From DASQDN01 sp035630195 (GTDB lineage: Bacteria > Acidobacteriota > Terriglobia > Bryobacterales > Bryobacteraceae), in assembly GCA_035630195.1 (NCBI GenBank), contig DASQLD010000447.1, forward strand, positions 1 through 7,143: a stretch of DNA of 7,143 nt, read 5' to 3'. Shown here in pieces: positions 1 to 7,003 of the stretch. The first letter of the stretch is position 1; every line of letters begins with the position of its first letter. The position numbers and the translations under genes are program-made. Below the pieces are notes generated by a model, which ran no database searches, was not told the DNA's origin, and saw nothing but the letters and a program-made list of their open reading frames with translations.

Positions 1-446
1 CCATTCTCCATCAGAATCTCCGTGACGCGGAGGCCCTGCTTGGTCACCCCAGTCTTCTCCACGAGTCGATGGCCCGTCAGTAAGGTCACTTTAGCGTCGC
101 TGAGCATTTGCCGGAAAATCATCTCTGCCACACCGGGTTCGGGCATCCAGGCAATTTGTTGCAAATGCCGGTCGAGCCCGTAGTGTCGTCCTGCGCGCCA
201 ATAGAATTCGAGCGCCATTCCCCCGATCACCTCACTTCGTCCCACGTCAGTCCCCGAAAGGCCGCCGCTAACCATACCGCCGATATGATTGCCGGGCTCC
301 AGGAGGACGGTTTTCAGACCATGTCTCGCGCCGGCGACGGCAGTCGTTACTCCGCCGGCCGTACCTCCATAAACAACCAGGTCGTATTCCTGCGCGGTAA
401 CTGCCGTCGTCAGAAGCAAACCGAGAATGAGTGAGTGCAAGCGCAT
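1..446 (-). CDS. Secreted FAD-dependent oxidoreductase, N-terminal part (runs off left edge)
   Basis: Translating the minus strand from the ATG at 446 gives 148 codons with no stop before the edge. Residues 1-18 form a Sec-type signal peptide (MRLHSLILGLLLTTAVTA, then QEY). A Rossmann FAD-binding motif follows: YDLVVYGGTAGG (residues 21-32, GxGxxG type), with the ribose-binding acid E50 in VLLEPG and then the IGGMVSGGL segment usual in the 'FAD_oxidored' (PF12831-like) family. About 150 of a typical 450-600 residues are present, so the substrate domain is missing and the substrate cannot be named. The protein probably acts outside the cytoplasmic membrane. An in-frame ATG at 470 adds eight residues (MRQCPKLP) and has GGAG only two bases upstream; the start at 446 gives the cleaner signal peptide but has no clear ribosome site. 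No twin-arginine motif is visible. The gene diverges from padR. The family is well supported; the start is less certain. Confidence 0.85.
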   Translation of the reverse strand, partial: MRLHSLILGLLLTTAVTAQEYDLVVYGGTAGGVTTAVAGARHGLKTVLLEPGNHIGGMVSGGLSGTDVGRSEVIGGMALEFYWRAGRHYGLDRHLQQIAWMPEPGVAEMIFRQMLSDAKVTLLTGHRLVEKTGVTKQGLRVTEILMEN

Positions 447-596
447 AGGCAACTTCGGGCATTGTCGCATCACTCCGCAACTTGCAAGAATGTTCACGAT
501 TGCGCGAGAGATTCTGCTCTCTAAGCCCCGCATCCATGACAGACTGCGCGTAGCTCTTGCGTCCAGGGCGCAAGTCGTATAGGCTACCGATATAGG
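447..596. promoter_or_regulatory. Divergent intergenic region with inverted repeats, between the oxidoreductase and padR
   Basis: This gap must hold the promoters of two divergent genes. Visible structure: an 8-bp palindrome CTTGCAAG (481-488); a small hairpin GAGAG (506-510) / CTCTC (517-521) with a 6-base loop; and an inverted repeat CTTGCG (556-561) / CGCAAG (569-574) with a 7-base spacer. The element TTGCGT (557-562) could serve as a weak -35 box for padR, with TATAGG (578-583) as a -10 box, but the 15-base spacing is short. No strong consensus promoter is seen for the oxidoreductase. The regulatory role is inferred from position. Confidence 0.35.
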
Positions 597-610
597 TTGT
601 CTATACCGAT
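577..610 (+). promoter_or_regulatory. Candidate PadR operator overlapping the padR start
   Basis: The stretch is built from repeated short words. TATAGG occurs at 578-583 and 591-596. TACCGAT occurs at 585-591 and 604-610. GTATAG (577-582) is the inverse of CTATAC (601-606), and TATAG (591-595) is the inverse of CTATA (601-605) around a 5-base centre. PadR proteins bind as dimers to inverted repeats, commonly at their own promoter, so this is a natural autoregulatory site. It overlaps a possible -10 box and the first codons of padR, so bound protein would block initiation. The pattern is seen in the sequence; the function is inferred. Confidence 0.45.
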
Positions 611-941
611 GCGCGAACCCACTCTTGAACTCCTACGAGGCACTCTCGACTTGCTGATCCTGCGGACACTGGAGTTATGCCCGATGCACGGGGTAGCCAT
701 CGCAGATCGGATTTCTCAGGTCACCAGCGGAGCTTTCCAGGTGAAGGCGGGCTCCCTATTCCCCGCGCTTCATCGCCTGGAGCAGGAAGGCTGGATCGAG
801 GGACAGTGGCAGGAATCGGCGGAAGGACACCGTGTGAGATCGTACAAGCTTACTCGCGATGGCAGGAGGCAATTGGCGGCAGAGAAGAAGACCTGGCAAC
901 GAACCGTGCAGGCCATGAACGCCCTTCTGGAGTCCGCCTGA
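597..941 (+). CDS. PadR-family transcriptional repressor (acidobacterial permease-associated type)
   Basis: This is a 114-residue winged-helix regulator. The segment LLRGTLDLLILRTLELCPMHGVAIADRI (about residues 13-40), followed by QVKAGSLFPALHRLEQEGWI (48-67), is the classic PadR core: helix-turn-helix, then the recognition helix and wing. SYKLTRDGRRQL leads into a single C-terminal helix (about 90-114) that normally mediates dimerisation, matching the short PadR subgroup that accompanies duplicated permeases in Acidobacteria. The ORF opens with TTG at 597; an ATG at 609 (MREPTLELL) is an equally good start. Neither has a proper ribosome site, so the transcript may be nearly leaderless. The stop lies one base before the permease ATG, so the two are surely co-transcribed. 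Expected role: repression of this operon in response to an unknown ligand or stress. The operator-like repeats at 577-610 fit self-regulation. Confidence 0.9.
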   Translation: MSIPMREPTLELLRGTLDLLILRTLELCPMHGVAIADRISQVTSGAFQVKAGSLFPALHRLEQEGWIEGQWQESAEGHRVRSYKLTRDGRRQLAAEKKTWQRTVQAMNALLESA

Positions 942-942
942 C

Positions 943-3618
943 ATGCGAGTTCTCACTAGGGCAACGCGGCTTTTCTCCAATCTGCTCCGGCGAGATCGGG
1001 TCGAATCCACGCTCGACGCCGAATTGGGCGCATGGGTGAATGCACTCACCGACCGTTTTATCGCCGCCGGCCTCTCTCGTGAAGAAGCCCGGCGCCAGGC
1101 GCTCATTGAAACCGGCGGCATTGAAGCGATCAAGGAGAATGTCCGCGACGCGCGCCTCGGACAGAGCATCGAAACTGCTTGTCAGGACGTTCGTCATGCC
1201 TTCCGTTCCTTGCGTAGGGCGCCGGGTTTTAGCATCCTGATCATCGTAACGCTTGCGGTTGGCATTGGCGCCAGTCTCACCATGTTCAGCCTGATGCGTG
1301 GGGTACTGTGGCGTCCGCTGCCTTATCCGGAGCCGGACCGTATTGTCACGATCCAGGTGGATGCTCGCAACGTCCCCAGCGCGGGCGCGACTAGACAGGA
1401 GCTTGTCGGTATCAGGACGTCCAGTCGCTCATTCGAGCAGGTTGCCACCATCGATTCCTCTAACGCGACCCTGCAGTACGCCGGCGAGATGGAGCACGTG
1501 TCGGCGGCGAGCGTCACTGACGACTTCCTTCCGCTCCTCCGTGTCCGCCCGGCAATCGGAAGGCTGCTGGATTCGCGGCTCGACGCTGGCGCGAAGCATC
1601 CGCTTGCAGTTCTGATCAGCGGGGAACTATGGCGCCGCCGATTTGCAGCCGATCCGGGCGTGATCGGCCGAGCCGTGCGTATTGACAATATTGATATGCA
1701 GGTTGTGGGTGTGCTGCCCGCCGGTCTGCGCCTGTTTCTGCCCCCTTCGGTGAACAACGTGGAGCAGATCGACGTCTGGCTGCCGGATCGCAACGATCCC
1801 GCCATCCCTTACCGCGGCGTTCCTTTGATTGCGCGGCTCAGGCCTGGTGTCACTCTCGATCATGCCAATGCGGAACTCCAGGTCCTCGCAGGCCAGTTCG
1901 CGCGGGATTACCCTGATCGGTATACTGGCGCCAACGCATGGCAGGCGTCGCCGTTCGATCGCGGATCCGGCCTCGGCGCCAGCTTTACAGCGCGTTCCTT
2001 ACACGATGACATGACGCGCGATATCCGCCCGTCCCTGATTCTTCTAACGTGTGCAGTGGTATTCGTCCTGCTGATCGCGTACGTGAATGCCGCGAATCTG
2101 ACGCTCGTGCGCGGGGCAATGCGTCGACGGGAACTGGAGATCCGTCGCGCGCTCGGCGCCCGCACGTTCCGAGTCGTTCGCCAACTTATTTCAGAGAGTC
2201 TTCTGCTGAGCCTGGTTTCGGGCGCAATCGGACTGGTCGGCGCCCACGTAGGGCTCCAAGCGATCCGGCTCCTGAGCGCATCTTACATTCCCCTCCGATC
2301 GAGAATGGAAATCGACGCGCCCGTTGCGATCTTCGCTCTCGTGCTGTCGGCGCTTACCAGCGTGCTCTTCGGCTTAGTACCCGCGTGGCGGCTGGCGTCA
2401 GAGAGAAGTGACCATCGCCTGCGCGTGGGCCGCACGCAAACGATGGGTTCGGACACAAGAAAGATCCAACGCGCCTTCGTCGTCGCGGAAGTGGCGCTGT
2501 CCATTGCGCCTCTGGTATGTGCGGGCCTGATGCTTCGATCATTCGTGAACTTGATGCATTTGCCGCTGGGGTTTGACCCGGCAGGCGTTGTGACCGCCCG
2601 GTTGCCCCTCGATACGACGAAATACCCGAACGTTGAGCAGAGATGGGCGGTTCTTCGCAACGTCGTCGATCGGCTGAGAGTAGTTCCGGAGATTAAGGCG
2701 GTGAGCGCGGCGGACCCGCTGCCACTCGCGTACCAGACCCGGCGCCGCGTGGGCCGTCCTGACCAACCAGATGTTCCGCCAATCCTCGCCACCCAGCAGT
2801 TCGCGCTTCCTGGCTATCTGCGCGCAATCGGAACTCCGCTACTGGAGGGCCGCGATTTCAGCGACTCCGATATTCGAGAGCAGCGGAACGTCACGATTAT
2901 CGATGCCGGTCTGGCAAAGCGACTATGGCCGGAGGGTCCGATCGGAAGGGTGCTCTCCGTCTATAGAACCGGATGGCGGAATGACATGGAAATCATCGGC
3001 GTTACGGGCAATGTGCGAGTCACGCGTGTGCGCGATGAAAGCATTCCACACTTCATGCTGCCGTATGGTGCTTATCCAAGCTCTATGTCCCTCGTCGTTA
3101 AGACGGAAGCGCCAGCCGACCGCATCGGCCCATTGATCCAGTCCGCAGTCGGCGCCGCGCATAGCGAGCGCGCGGCGTTCGAGATACGTCCCATGGGCGA
3201 CTACGTCTCGGAATCGATCGGGGACACGCGATTCATTCTGTTCGTGCTGGCGGCCTTCGCGGCTTCGTCGGTGGTGCTGGCTGCTGTGGGTCTGTACGGA
3301 ACGCTCGCGTACTTGACGGCGCAGCGGACGCGCGAATTCGGCATTCGTCTGGCTTTGGGCTCCAGCGTGAAAGCCTTGGTTACGATCGTGATTCGTGAAG
3401 GAATCGTGCTCGTCGGAGCCGGCGCTGGAATCGGGTTAATTGGCATTGCGGCCATCTCGCGCGGGATCCGCGAACTCCTGTATGGAGTGCATCCCTTCGA
3501 CGGCCTGACCCTCTCCGCCGTAAGCGTATTGTTGGCGATTGTTGCATTGGCAGCGGCGGGTGTCCCGGCATACCGCGCAGCACGGATCGACCCGCAGACG
3601 TCGCTTCGATGCGAGTAG
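943..3618 (+). CDS. Duplicated MacB/FtsX-type ABC permease (ADOP family)
   Basis: An 891-residue inner-membrane protein made of two tandem MacB-like permease modules. Residues 1-80 form a charged cytoplasmic lead (LSREEARRQALIETGG). Membrane helix 1 (about 95-118) is followed by a large periplasmic domain (about 120-350), then FtsX-type helices at about 363-390, 415-440 and 459-482. Module two repeats this: a helix at about 510-531, a periplasmic domain at about 535-750, and FtsX helices at about 763-788, 815-838 and 855-876. The signatures RRRELEIRRALGA (394-406) and QRTREFGIRLALG (794-806) are the matching cytoplasmic coupling motifs of the two halves, showing duplication. The length is usual for ADOP proteins. 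The start has GGAG at 929-932, inside the end of padR, and sits one base after its stop. No ATPase gene is in the window, typical for these 'orphan' permeases; the ATPase partner and cargo are unknown. MacB relatives move peptides or lipoproteins or act mechanically on the envelope. Confidence 0.93.
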   Translation: MRVLTRATRLFSNLLRRDRVESTLDAELGAWVNALTDRFIAAGLSREEARRQALIETGGIEAIKENVRDARLGQSIETACQDVRHAFRSLRRAPGFSILIIVTLAVGIGASLTMFSLMRGVLWRPLPYPEPDRIVTIQVDARNVPSAGATRQELVGIRTSSRSFEQVATIDSSNATLQYAGEMEHVSAASVTDDFLPLLRVRPAIGRLLDSRLDAGAKHPLAVLISGELWRRRFAADPGVIGRAVRIDNIDMQVVGVLPAGLRLFLPPSVNNVEQIDVWLPDRNDPAIPYRGVPLIARLRPGVTLDHANAELQVLAGQFARDYPDRYTGANAWQASPFDRGSGLGASFTARSLHDDMTRDIRPSLILLTCAVVFVLLIAYVNAANLTLVRGAMRRRELEIRRALGARTFRVVRQLISESLLLSLVSGAIGLVGAHVGLQAIRLLSASYIPLRSRMEIDAPVAIFALVLSALTSVLFGLVPAWRLASERSDHRLRVGRTQTMGSDTRKIQRAFVVAEVALSIAPLVCAGLMLRSFVNLMHLPLGFDPAGVVTARLPLDTTKYPNVEQRWAVLRNVVDRLRVVPEIKAVSAADPLPLAYQTRRRVGRPDQPDVPPILATQQFALPGYLRAIGTPLLEGRDFSDSDIREQRNVTIIDAGLAKRLWPEGPIGRVLSVYRTGWRNDMEIIGVTGNVRVTRVRDESIPHFMLPYGAYPSSMSLVVKTEAPADRIGPLIQSAVGAAHSERAAFEIRPMGDYVSESIGDTRFILFVLAAFAASSVVLAAVGLYGTLAYLTAQRTREFGIRLALGSSVKALVTIVIREGIVLVGAGAGIGLIGIAAISRGIRELLYGVHPFDGLTLSAVSVLLAIVALAAAGVPAYRAARIDPQTSLRCE

Positions 3619-3673
3619 CGAGTGGAACGTGTGCGTGCAGGCAGAGTCTGTGATGCGCGTAGATTCAATGGGT

Positions 3674-4075
3674 CTAGCGTTTCGCGCCGGACGGCTCCGG
3701 AAGCGTAATCACCCGGACACGGACAGTCTTGCGGCCGAATCGCTTGGCCTCTGCAGGGGCGTCGATAAAGATGTCGATTTCGCGGCCTTTTACTTTTGGC
3801 CCCGTGTCATGCACGATGTATTCCCCCGAGTACGGTCCCGCTCCTTCCACCTGAATCCTTGTCCCAACAGGTAGAATCTTCGGGTCAGCCGCAACCGTGC
3901 GACCCTCTCGCGTCTGCTTGCCGGAAGCAGTTTCGCCCTCTGAGGAGTAAGCCGTCGCGGCAAACGTTTGCCAACCTGTTTTGCCGGCGCACAAAGCGGC
4001 GCCAGGAGCGCTAAGGCATACGAGAAAACTTCGTCGCGTCAAGGTCACGCAAGTTGGATTGCTTTCATTCTCCAT
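3674..4075 (-). CDS. Exported 3D-domain (RlpA-like double-psi barrel) protein
   Basis: A 133-residue protein. The N-terminus carries TRRSFLV (13-19) followed by a hydrophobic stretch ending GAALCA (25-30), which resembles a twin-arginine signal peptide cleaved near residue 30. The rest is a 3D domain, named for three conserved aspartates: D64 in VAADPKILPVGTRI, D90 in VHDTG and D101 in REIDIFI, ending AKRFGRKTVRVRVI. This fold occurs in MltA-like lytic transglycosylases and in Gram-positive wall enzymes of the YocH/resuscitation type, so a role in peptidoglycan binding or cleavage is likely. Here the domain stands alone without LysM or SPOR repeats, so activity is not proven. It converges on the permease gene across 55 bases and starts almost back to back with the ORF at 4078. 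No good ribosome site is seen; a GGGAG lies too far upstream. The domain call is firm; the Tat route is likely. Confidence 0.85.
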   Translation of the reverse strand: MENESNPTCVTLTRRSFLVCLSAPGAALCAGKTGWQTFAATAYSSEGETASGKQTREGRTVAADPKILPVGTRIQVEGAGPYSGEYIVHDTGPKVKGREIDIFIDAPAEAKRFGRKTVRVRVITLPEPSGAKR

Positions 4076-4077
4076 AG

Positions 4078-4410
4078 TTGCAGAAATTATCGCTCCCAGA
4101 GTTTACCTTAGTCGATATCGCACCCGTTTTCTACGGGAAGCCAATCCGACCGAACACTTCTTCGGATCCTATGGGGGGACTTCGAGTGAGCTTCGATGCG
4201 CCGGTTCAGTGGTTTCCGTCAGACTACTTTGAAGTCTCGTTCTCGAGAGTACGCCCGCAACTGAACCGACCGACTTTGTACGAGCGTCTTAGGCAAGTTG
4301 GCGATAACGCCGTTTCCCGAGGTCTGACCGCACAGTGCGACGGACGAGAACTCGGATTCGAGAGCTCCACAAAGTTGGCGTACGCACCAAGCGAGATCGT
4401 TGACTGGTAA
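4078..4410 (+). CDS. Hypothetical protein, possibly a remnant
   Basis: An open frame of up to 110 codons beginning at TTG 4078, directly after an in-frame TAG (4075-4077). The first ATG is at 4171 and would give 79 residues (MGGLRVSFDAPVQWF...). I recognise no family. Composition looks protein-like rather than like a shadow frame: mixed hydrophobic and acidic residues, aromatic clusters (QWFPSDYF), no runs of Arg or Ser, and an ending SEIVDW. There is no signal peptide, membrane segment or cysteine motif. No ribosome site precedes either start, and natural-looking sequence runs right up to the upstream stop, so this could be the 3' part of a gene that lost its beginning. It ends 11 bases before the serine hydrolase and could be co-transcribed with it. 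The alternative is that it is non-coding leader. Low to moderate certainty. Confidence 0.35.
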   Translation: MQKLSLPEFTLVDIAPVFYGKPIRPNTSSDPMGGLRVSFDAPVQWFPSDYFEVSFSRVRPQLNRPTLYERLRQVGDNAVSRGLTAQCDGRELGFESSTKLAYAPSEIVDW

Positions 4411-4421
4411 TCTACCTGCTG

Positions 4422-5759
4422 ATGATGGGCCAGCACTCAGCGCAAGAACATCGTTTTCTGACCTTCTTGGTCTCAGCGACTATCGCCCCCCTTCTTGTTC
4501 AGCCGTGCAACGCACAGGCGCTTAGCGCGCGCATGGACCAGCTCGTACAATCGTATGCCGAGGCGGGCTGGTTTATGGGCAGCGTGCTTGTCTCGAAACG
4601 TGGTGATCACTTGCTGAGTAAGGGCTACGGCCAAGCAAATCTGGAATGGACAATACCTAACTCACCTACGACCAGGTTTCAGCTCGCATCAATCACGAAG
4701 CAATTCACGGCGGCTTCGATTCTGCTCTTGGAAGAACGTGGCAAACTGAAGACCGCTGATTCAGTTCGGAAGTATCTTCCGTTCGCGCCGGCCGCCTGGG
4801 ACGGAATAACTGTCTACCACTTGCTGACCCATACATCCGGCATCTCGGACGACGCAGTGGATTATGATCCGAGCAGACCTAACCGCCTTGTTCTTCGCGA
4901 CGAGCCGACACAATTTAAGCCCGGCGAGAAATGGGCCTATAGCAATCAGGGGTACATCGTCTTGGGCTATCTGCTGGAAACGATCAGCGGATATACATAC
5001 GCGGACTTCGTTCACGAAAACATATTCAGGCCATTGGGCATGAACGATTCAGGGCTTGATTCCAATGTGGCCATCATTCCAAAGCGTGCGTCCGGCTACT
5101 GGCCTCGCCTGCGGGGACCTGAGAATGCCGAGCGGCCCAATCTCGCGCTCGGCTTCTCGGCCGGGTCTGTTTACTCGACAACGCAAGATCTCCTTCGGTG
5201 GGAAGAAGGGCTATTTGGTGGAAAGGTGCTGACGCCAGCATCCCTACACAAGATGGTCACTCCATACAAGGGAGACTACGGTTGCGGCTTATACGTAAAG
5301 GAAGAGAAAGGCCGATTGCGCATTGAGCATGACGGAAACAACATTGGGTTCAATACGCAGCTCACCTATTTCCCCGAAGATAAGCTTGCTGTCATAGTCT
5401 TGGGGAACCTGAATACCGGCATCACTAAAACCATGGCTGATTCACTTGCCGCCCTGGTTGACGGACATGGAGACGTAGTGTGGGCGCCGAAGGCAATTTC
5501 GTTGCGGCCTGAGATTCTGTCGCGTTACGTCGGGATGTACAGTTTCCCGACCTCCAACCTGGATGTTCGGCTCGAAAACAACCAACTAATTGCTCAGTTT
5601 ACGCGTGGGACGAAGTTTCCCATCTTTCCCGAGTCAGAAACGCGATTCTACACTCGGAAGTCGGATCTGGCTTTTGAGTTTTTGAAGACCGACACTGGTG
5701 CTTCCCAGTCCGTTACGCAGTACCAGAACGGAAAGCCGCTTAACGGGCACAGAAAATAG
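4422..5759 (+). CDS. Secreted serine hydrolase, beta-lactamase/class C (PF00144) family
   Basis: A 445-residue protein with a signal peptide (hydrophobic FLTFLVSATIAPLLV at 12-26, likely cleaved after PCNA near 31). The catalytic domain spans about 35-345: the nucleophile motif SITK (S90, K93), the second motif YSN (Y173-N175) and HDG (303-305) in the place of the KTG box, all in the usual order. The C-terminal part (about 360-445: YVGMYSF, FPESETRFY, TQYQNGK) matches the small DUF3471-like barrel often fused to these enzymes. All motifs and both domains are intact, so it should be active. Family members are DD-peptidases, esterases or D-amino-acid peptidases; most of this class are not antibiotic resistance enzymes, and the substrate cannot be read from sequence. 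The start is ATG at 4422, with another ATG at 4425. No ribosome site is visible, so coupling to the ORF 11 bases upstream is possible. By eye, base composition is less GC-rich than the permease. Confidence 0.92.
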   Translation: MMGQHSAQEHRFLTFLVSATIAPLLVQPCNAQALSARMDQLVQSYAEAGWFMGSVLVSKRGDHLLSKGYGQANLEWTIPNSPTTRFQLASITKQFTAASILLLEERGKLKTADSVRKYLPFAPAAWDGITVYHLLTHTSGISDDAVDYDPSRPNRLVLRDEPTQFKPGEKWAYSNQGYIVLGYLLETISGYTYADFVHENIFRPLGMNDSGLDSNVAIIPKRASGYWPRLRGPENAERPNLALGFSAGSVYSTTQDLLRWEEGLFGGKVLTPASLHKMVTPYKGDYGCGLYVKEEKGRLRIEHDGNNIGFNTQLTYFPEDKLAVIVLGNLNTGITKTMADSLAALVDGHGDVVWAPKAISLRPEILSRYVGMYSFPTSNLDVRLENNQLIAQFTRGTKFPIFPESETRFYTRKSDLAFEFLKTDTGASQSVTQYQNGKPLNGHRK

Positions 5760-6145
5760 ACACTCCTTTAAATGCATGAGATTCGCTGTTCGGGAGTTCG
5801 CGCGAGAAGGCGGGACACATCGACCCCGAAAAGTCCTAGGGATCATCGGCAGTGCGGCGGCGATGTGATGTGAACGAAGACGTATCCTTGAACGCCGCCG
5901 CATTGCCGATGATCTGACTTGGACGGAGCCGCTAACGTGCTATTGGGGATTGAATGCTGCTGGCGAGAATGAACTGCAGTGTCTCGGCACTCTGCGGCTT
6001 GAGAGAGCGGTTGGATCGAGAGTCCTGGTCGTCGATAAACTGATTGCGGGTCGGGTCTGAGCCAGAGAACGCTACGAGCGCGCACACGTCGAGTATGCGC
6101 ACGGTCTGAGGGTCGTTGCTCGCCAACTTCGGGTGAATCATGAGG
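5760..6145. other. Gene-free stretch between the hydrolase and the IS91 transposase
   Basis: About 385 bases hold no convincing gene. The longest frames, on the minus strand at 5932-6159 and 5843-6085, have no recognisable motif and no ribosome site. The notable content is the long inverted repeat at 5841-5914, annotated separately, and a weaker imperfect hairpin at 5976-5995 (GCAG...CTGC with a mismatch). Part of this stretch is presumably the non-coding 3' end of the IS91-type element, whose replication origin end (oriIS) lies downstream of the transposase stop. I could not fix its boundary. Confidence 0.5.
5841..5914 (+). repeat. Long inverted repeat: 22-bp stem, 30-base loop
   Basis: The arm at 5841-5862 (GATCATCGGCAGTGCGGCGG plus CG) is the reverse complement of 5893-5914 at 21 of 22 positions. 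The single difference (G5852 against T5903) would be a G-U pair in a plus-strand RNA but a C-A mismatch in a minus-strand RNA. The 30-base loop (5863-5892) is not itself symmetric. There is no T-run after the stem, so it is a poor intrinsic terminator for the hydrolase gene 81 bases upstream. No target-site duplication is evident at its edges. It could be a palindromic (REP/MITE-like) repeat, part of the IS91 oriIS end, or a structured RNA. Confidence 0.75.
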
Positions 6146-7003
6146 CTAGGATGTATCAATCTGCGGTGTAGCGCCTATAAAGGCGAACTCGCGAGCAGTG
6201 ATGTAATCGATCACGGCCATGCGTCCTTCTCGGCAGATGGGACATCTGCGCTCGATTGCTCGTTGCCGTTCCGGAGTAATCGATTGGACCGGTGCAGGTC
6301 GGCTCGTGAGTAGAGTCCTGCACAAAGCCAGCGATGCACGGCGGGTCCGATTGGCTAGGAATCCGAAGCGCCTGATCTTCACGAACCCGCATGGCAGGAC
6401 ATGCAACAAATAGCGGCGAATGAACTCGACAGCATCGAGAGTCATTAGCTTTTGCTTGTTTCCGTCTCGGGAGTCTCGCCAGCGGAACGTTACGCGACCG
6501 TCGGCGAACTCAACAATGCGACCGTTGGCGATGGCGACTCGATGCGTATACCGCGCAAGGTACTTGATGACGTGTTCGGGCCCATCCAGCGGTGACTTCG
6601 CGTACACGACCCACTTGATCTCCCTTAGGTGCATTGTGAAGCGGTCGAACGAAACCCGGTCGGCGAGCGGTTTCGTACTTCCGAAGAATCGAAGCTTGCC
6701 ACGGGCATAGGCCTCTCGAACGAGATCGAGAAACTTTCCACGGAACATCTTTCCAAGCACCTTCACCGGAAGGAAGTACTTGAGCCGGCAACGTAGCCAT
6801 CGGGAACCGTCAGGGCTGATGCCGCCAGCAGGAACCAGGCAATGCAGGTGTGGATGGTGCATCACTTGTTGATTCCACGTGTGTAGGACAGCGAGAAACC
6901 CGATGCGTGCTCCGAGCCGCTTTCGAATCGGAACACAGCGCGCAAACGCACCAATGACGGGAAACGTGATAATCGTGCGAGGCAGCGAAGCATCGCCATG
7001 AAA
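6146..7003 (-). pseudogene. IS91-family transposase, N-terminally truncated
   Basis: The frame open from the stop at 6146 encodes the catalytic half of an HUH/Y2 transposase, which moves DNA by rolling-circle single-strand transfer. From the GTG at 6865 (239 residues) it has the HUH motif HHPHLHC (3-9) followed by VPAGGISPDGSRW, the paired tyrosines Y102 and Y106 in YLARYTHRVAI, and a C-terminal CPIC (208-211). The coding sequence plainly starts further up: GFLAVLHTWNQQV precedes the GTG in frame, as in all IS91 relatives. That upstream frame stays open to about 7054 but has no start codon, reads poorly above LGARIG, and lacks the roughly 100-residue N-terminal zinc-binding region. It meets the end of another insertion sequence at 7004. 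I therefore call it a truncated, probably inactive copy. A shorter product from GTG 6865 or ATG 6862 is formally possible but would start right at the active site. Confidence 0.85.

Noticed and set aside
108..434. 108-codon plus-strand ORF at the left edge
   Set aside because: It lies opposite the oxidoreductase frame, which shows a signal peptide and a clear FAD motif. The plus-strand translation has no recognisable features.
268..573. Minus-strand 101-codon ORF rich in Arg and Ser
   Set aside because: It is another frame of the same strand as the oxidoreductase, with shadow-like composition.
2283..2792. 169-codon minus-strand ORF opposite the middle of the permease
   Set aside because: It is an antisense shadow with Arg/Ser/Thr-rich low-information sequence and no motif.
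3201..3668. 155-codon minus-strand ORF opposite the permease C-terminus
   Set aside because: It is antisense to a strongly conserved FtsX domain. Its Ala/Arg/Thr-rich translation is the usual mirror of hydrophobic membrane codons.
3619..3673. Possible bidirectional terminator between the converging permease and 3D genes
   Set aside because: Only weak, interrupted pairing (CAG/CTG core) and no T-run were found.
4422..5759. Antibiotic-resistance beta-lactamase
   Set aside because: The motifs fit the broad class C-like serine hydrolase family. The HDG box and the DUF3471-like domain point to a peptidase or esterase, and resistance cannot be claimed.
5932..6159. 75-codon minus-strand ORF downstream of the transposase
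   Set aside because: It overlaps the transposase end, has no ribosome site or family resemblance, and is probably non-coding IS91 tail.
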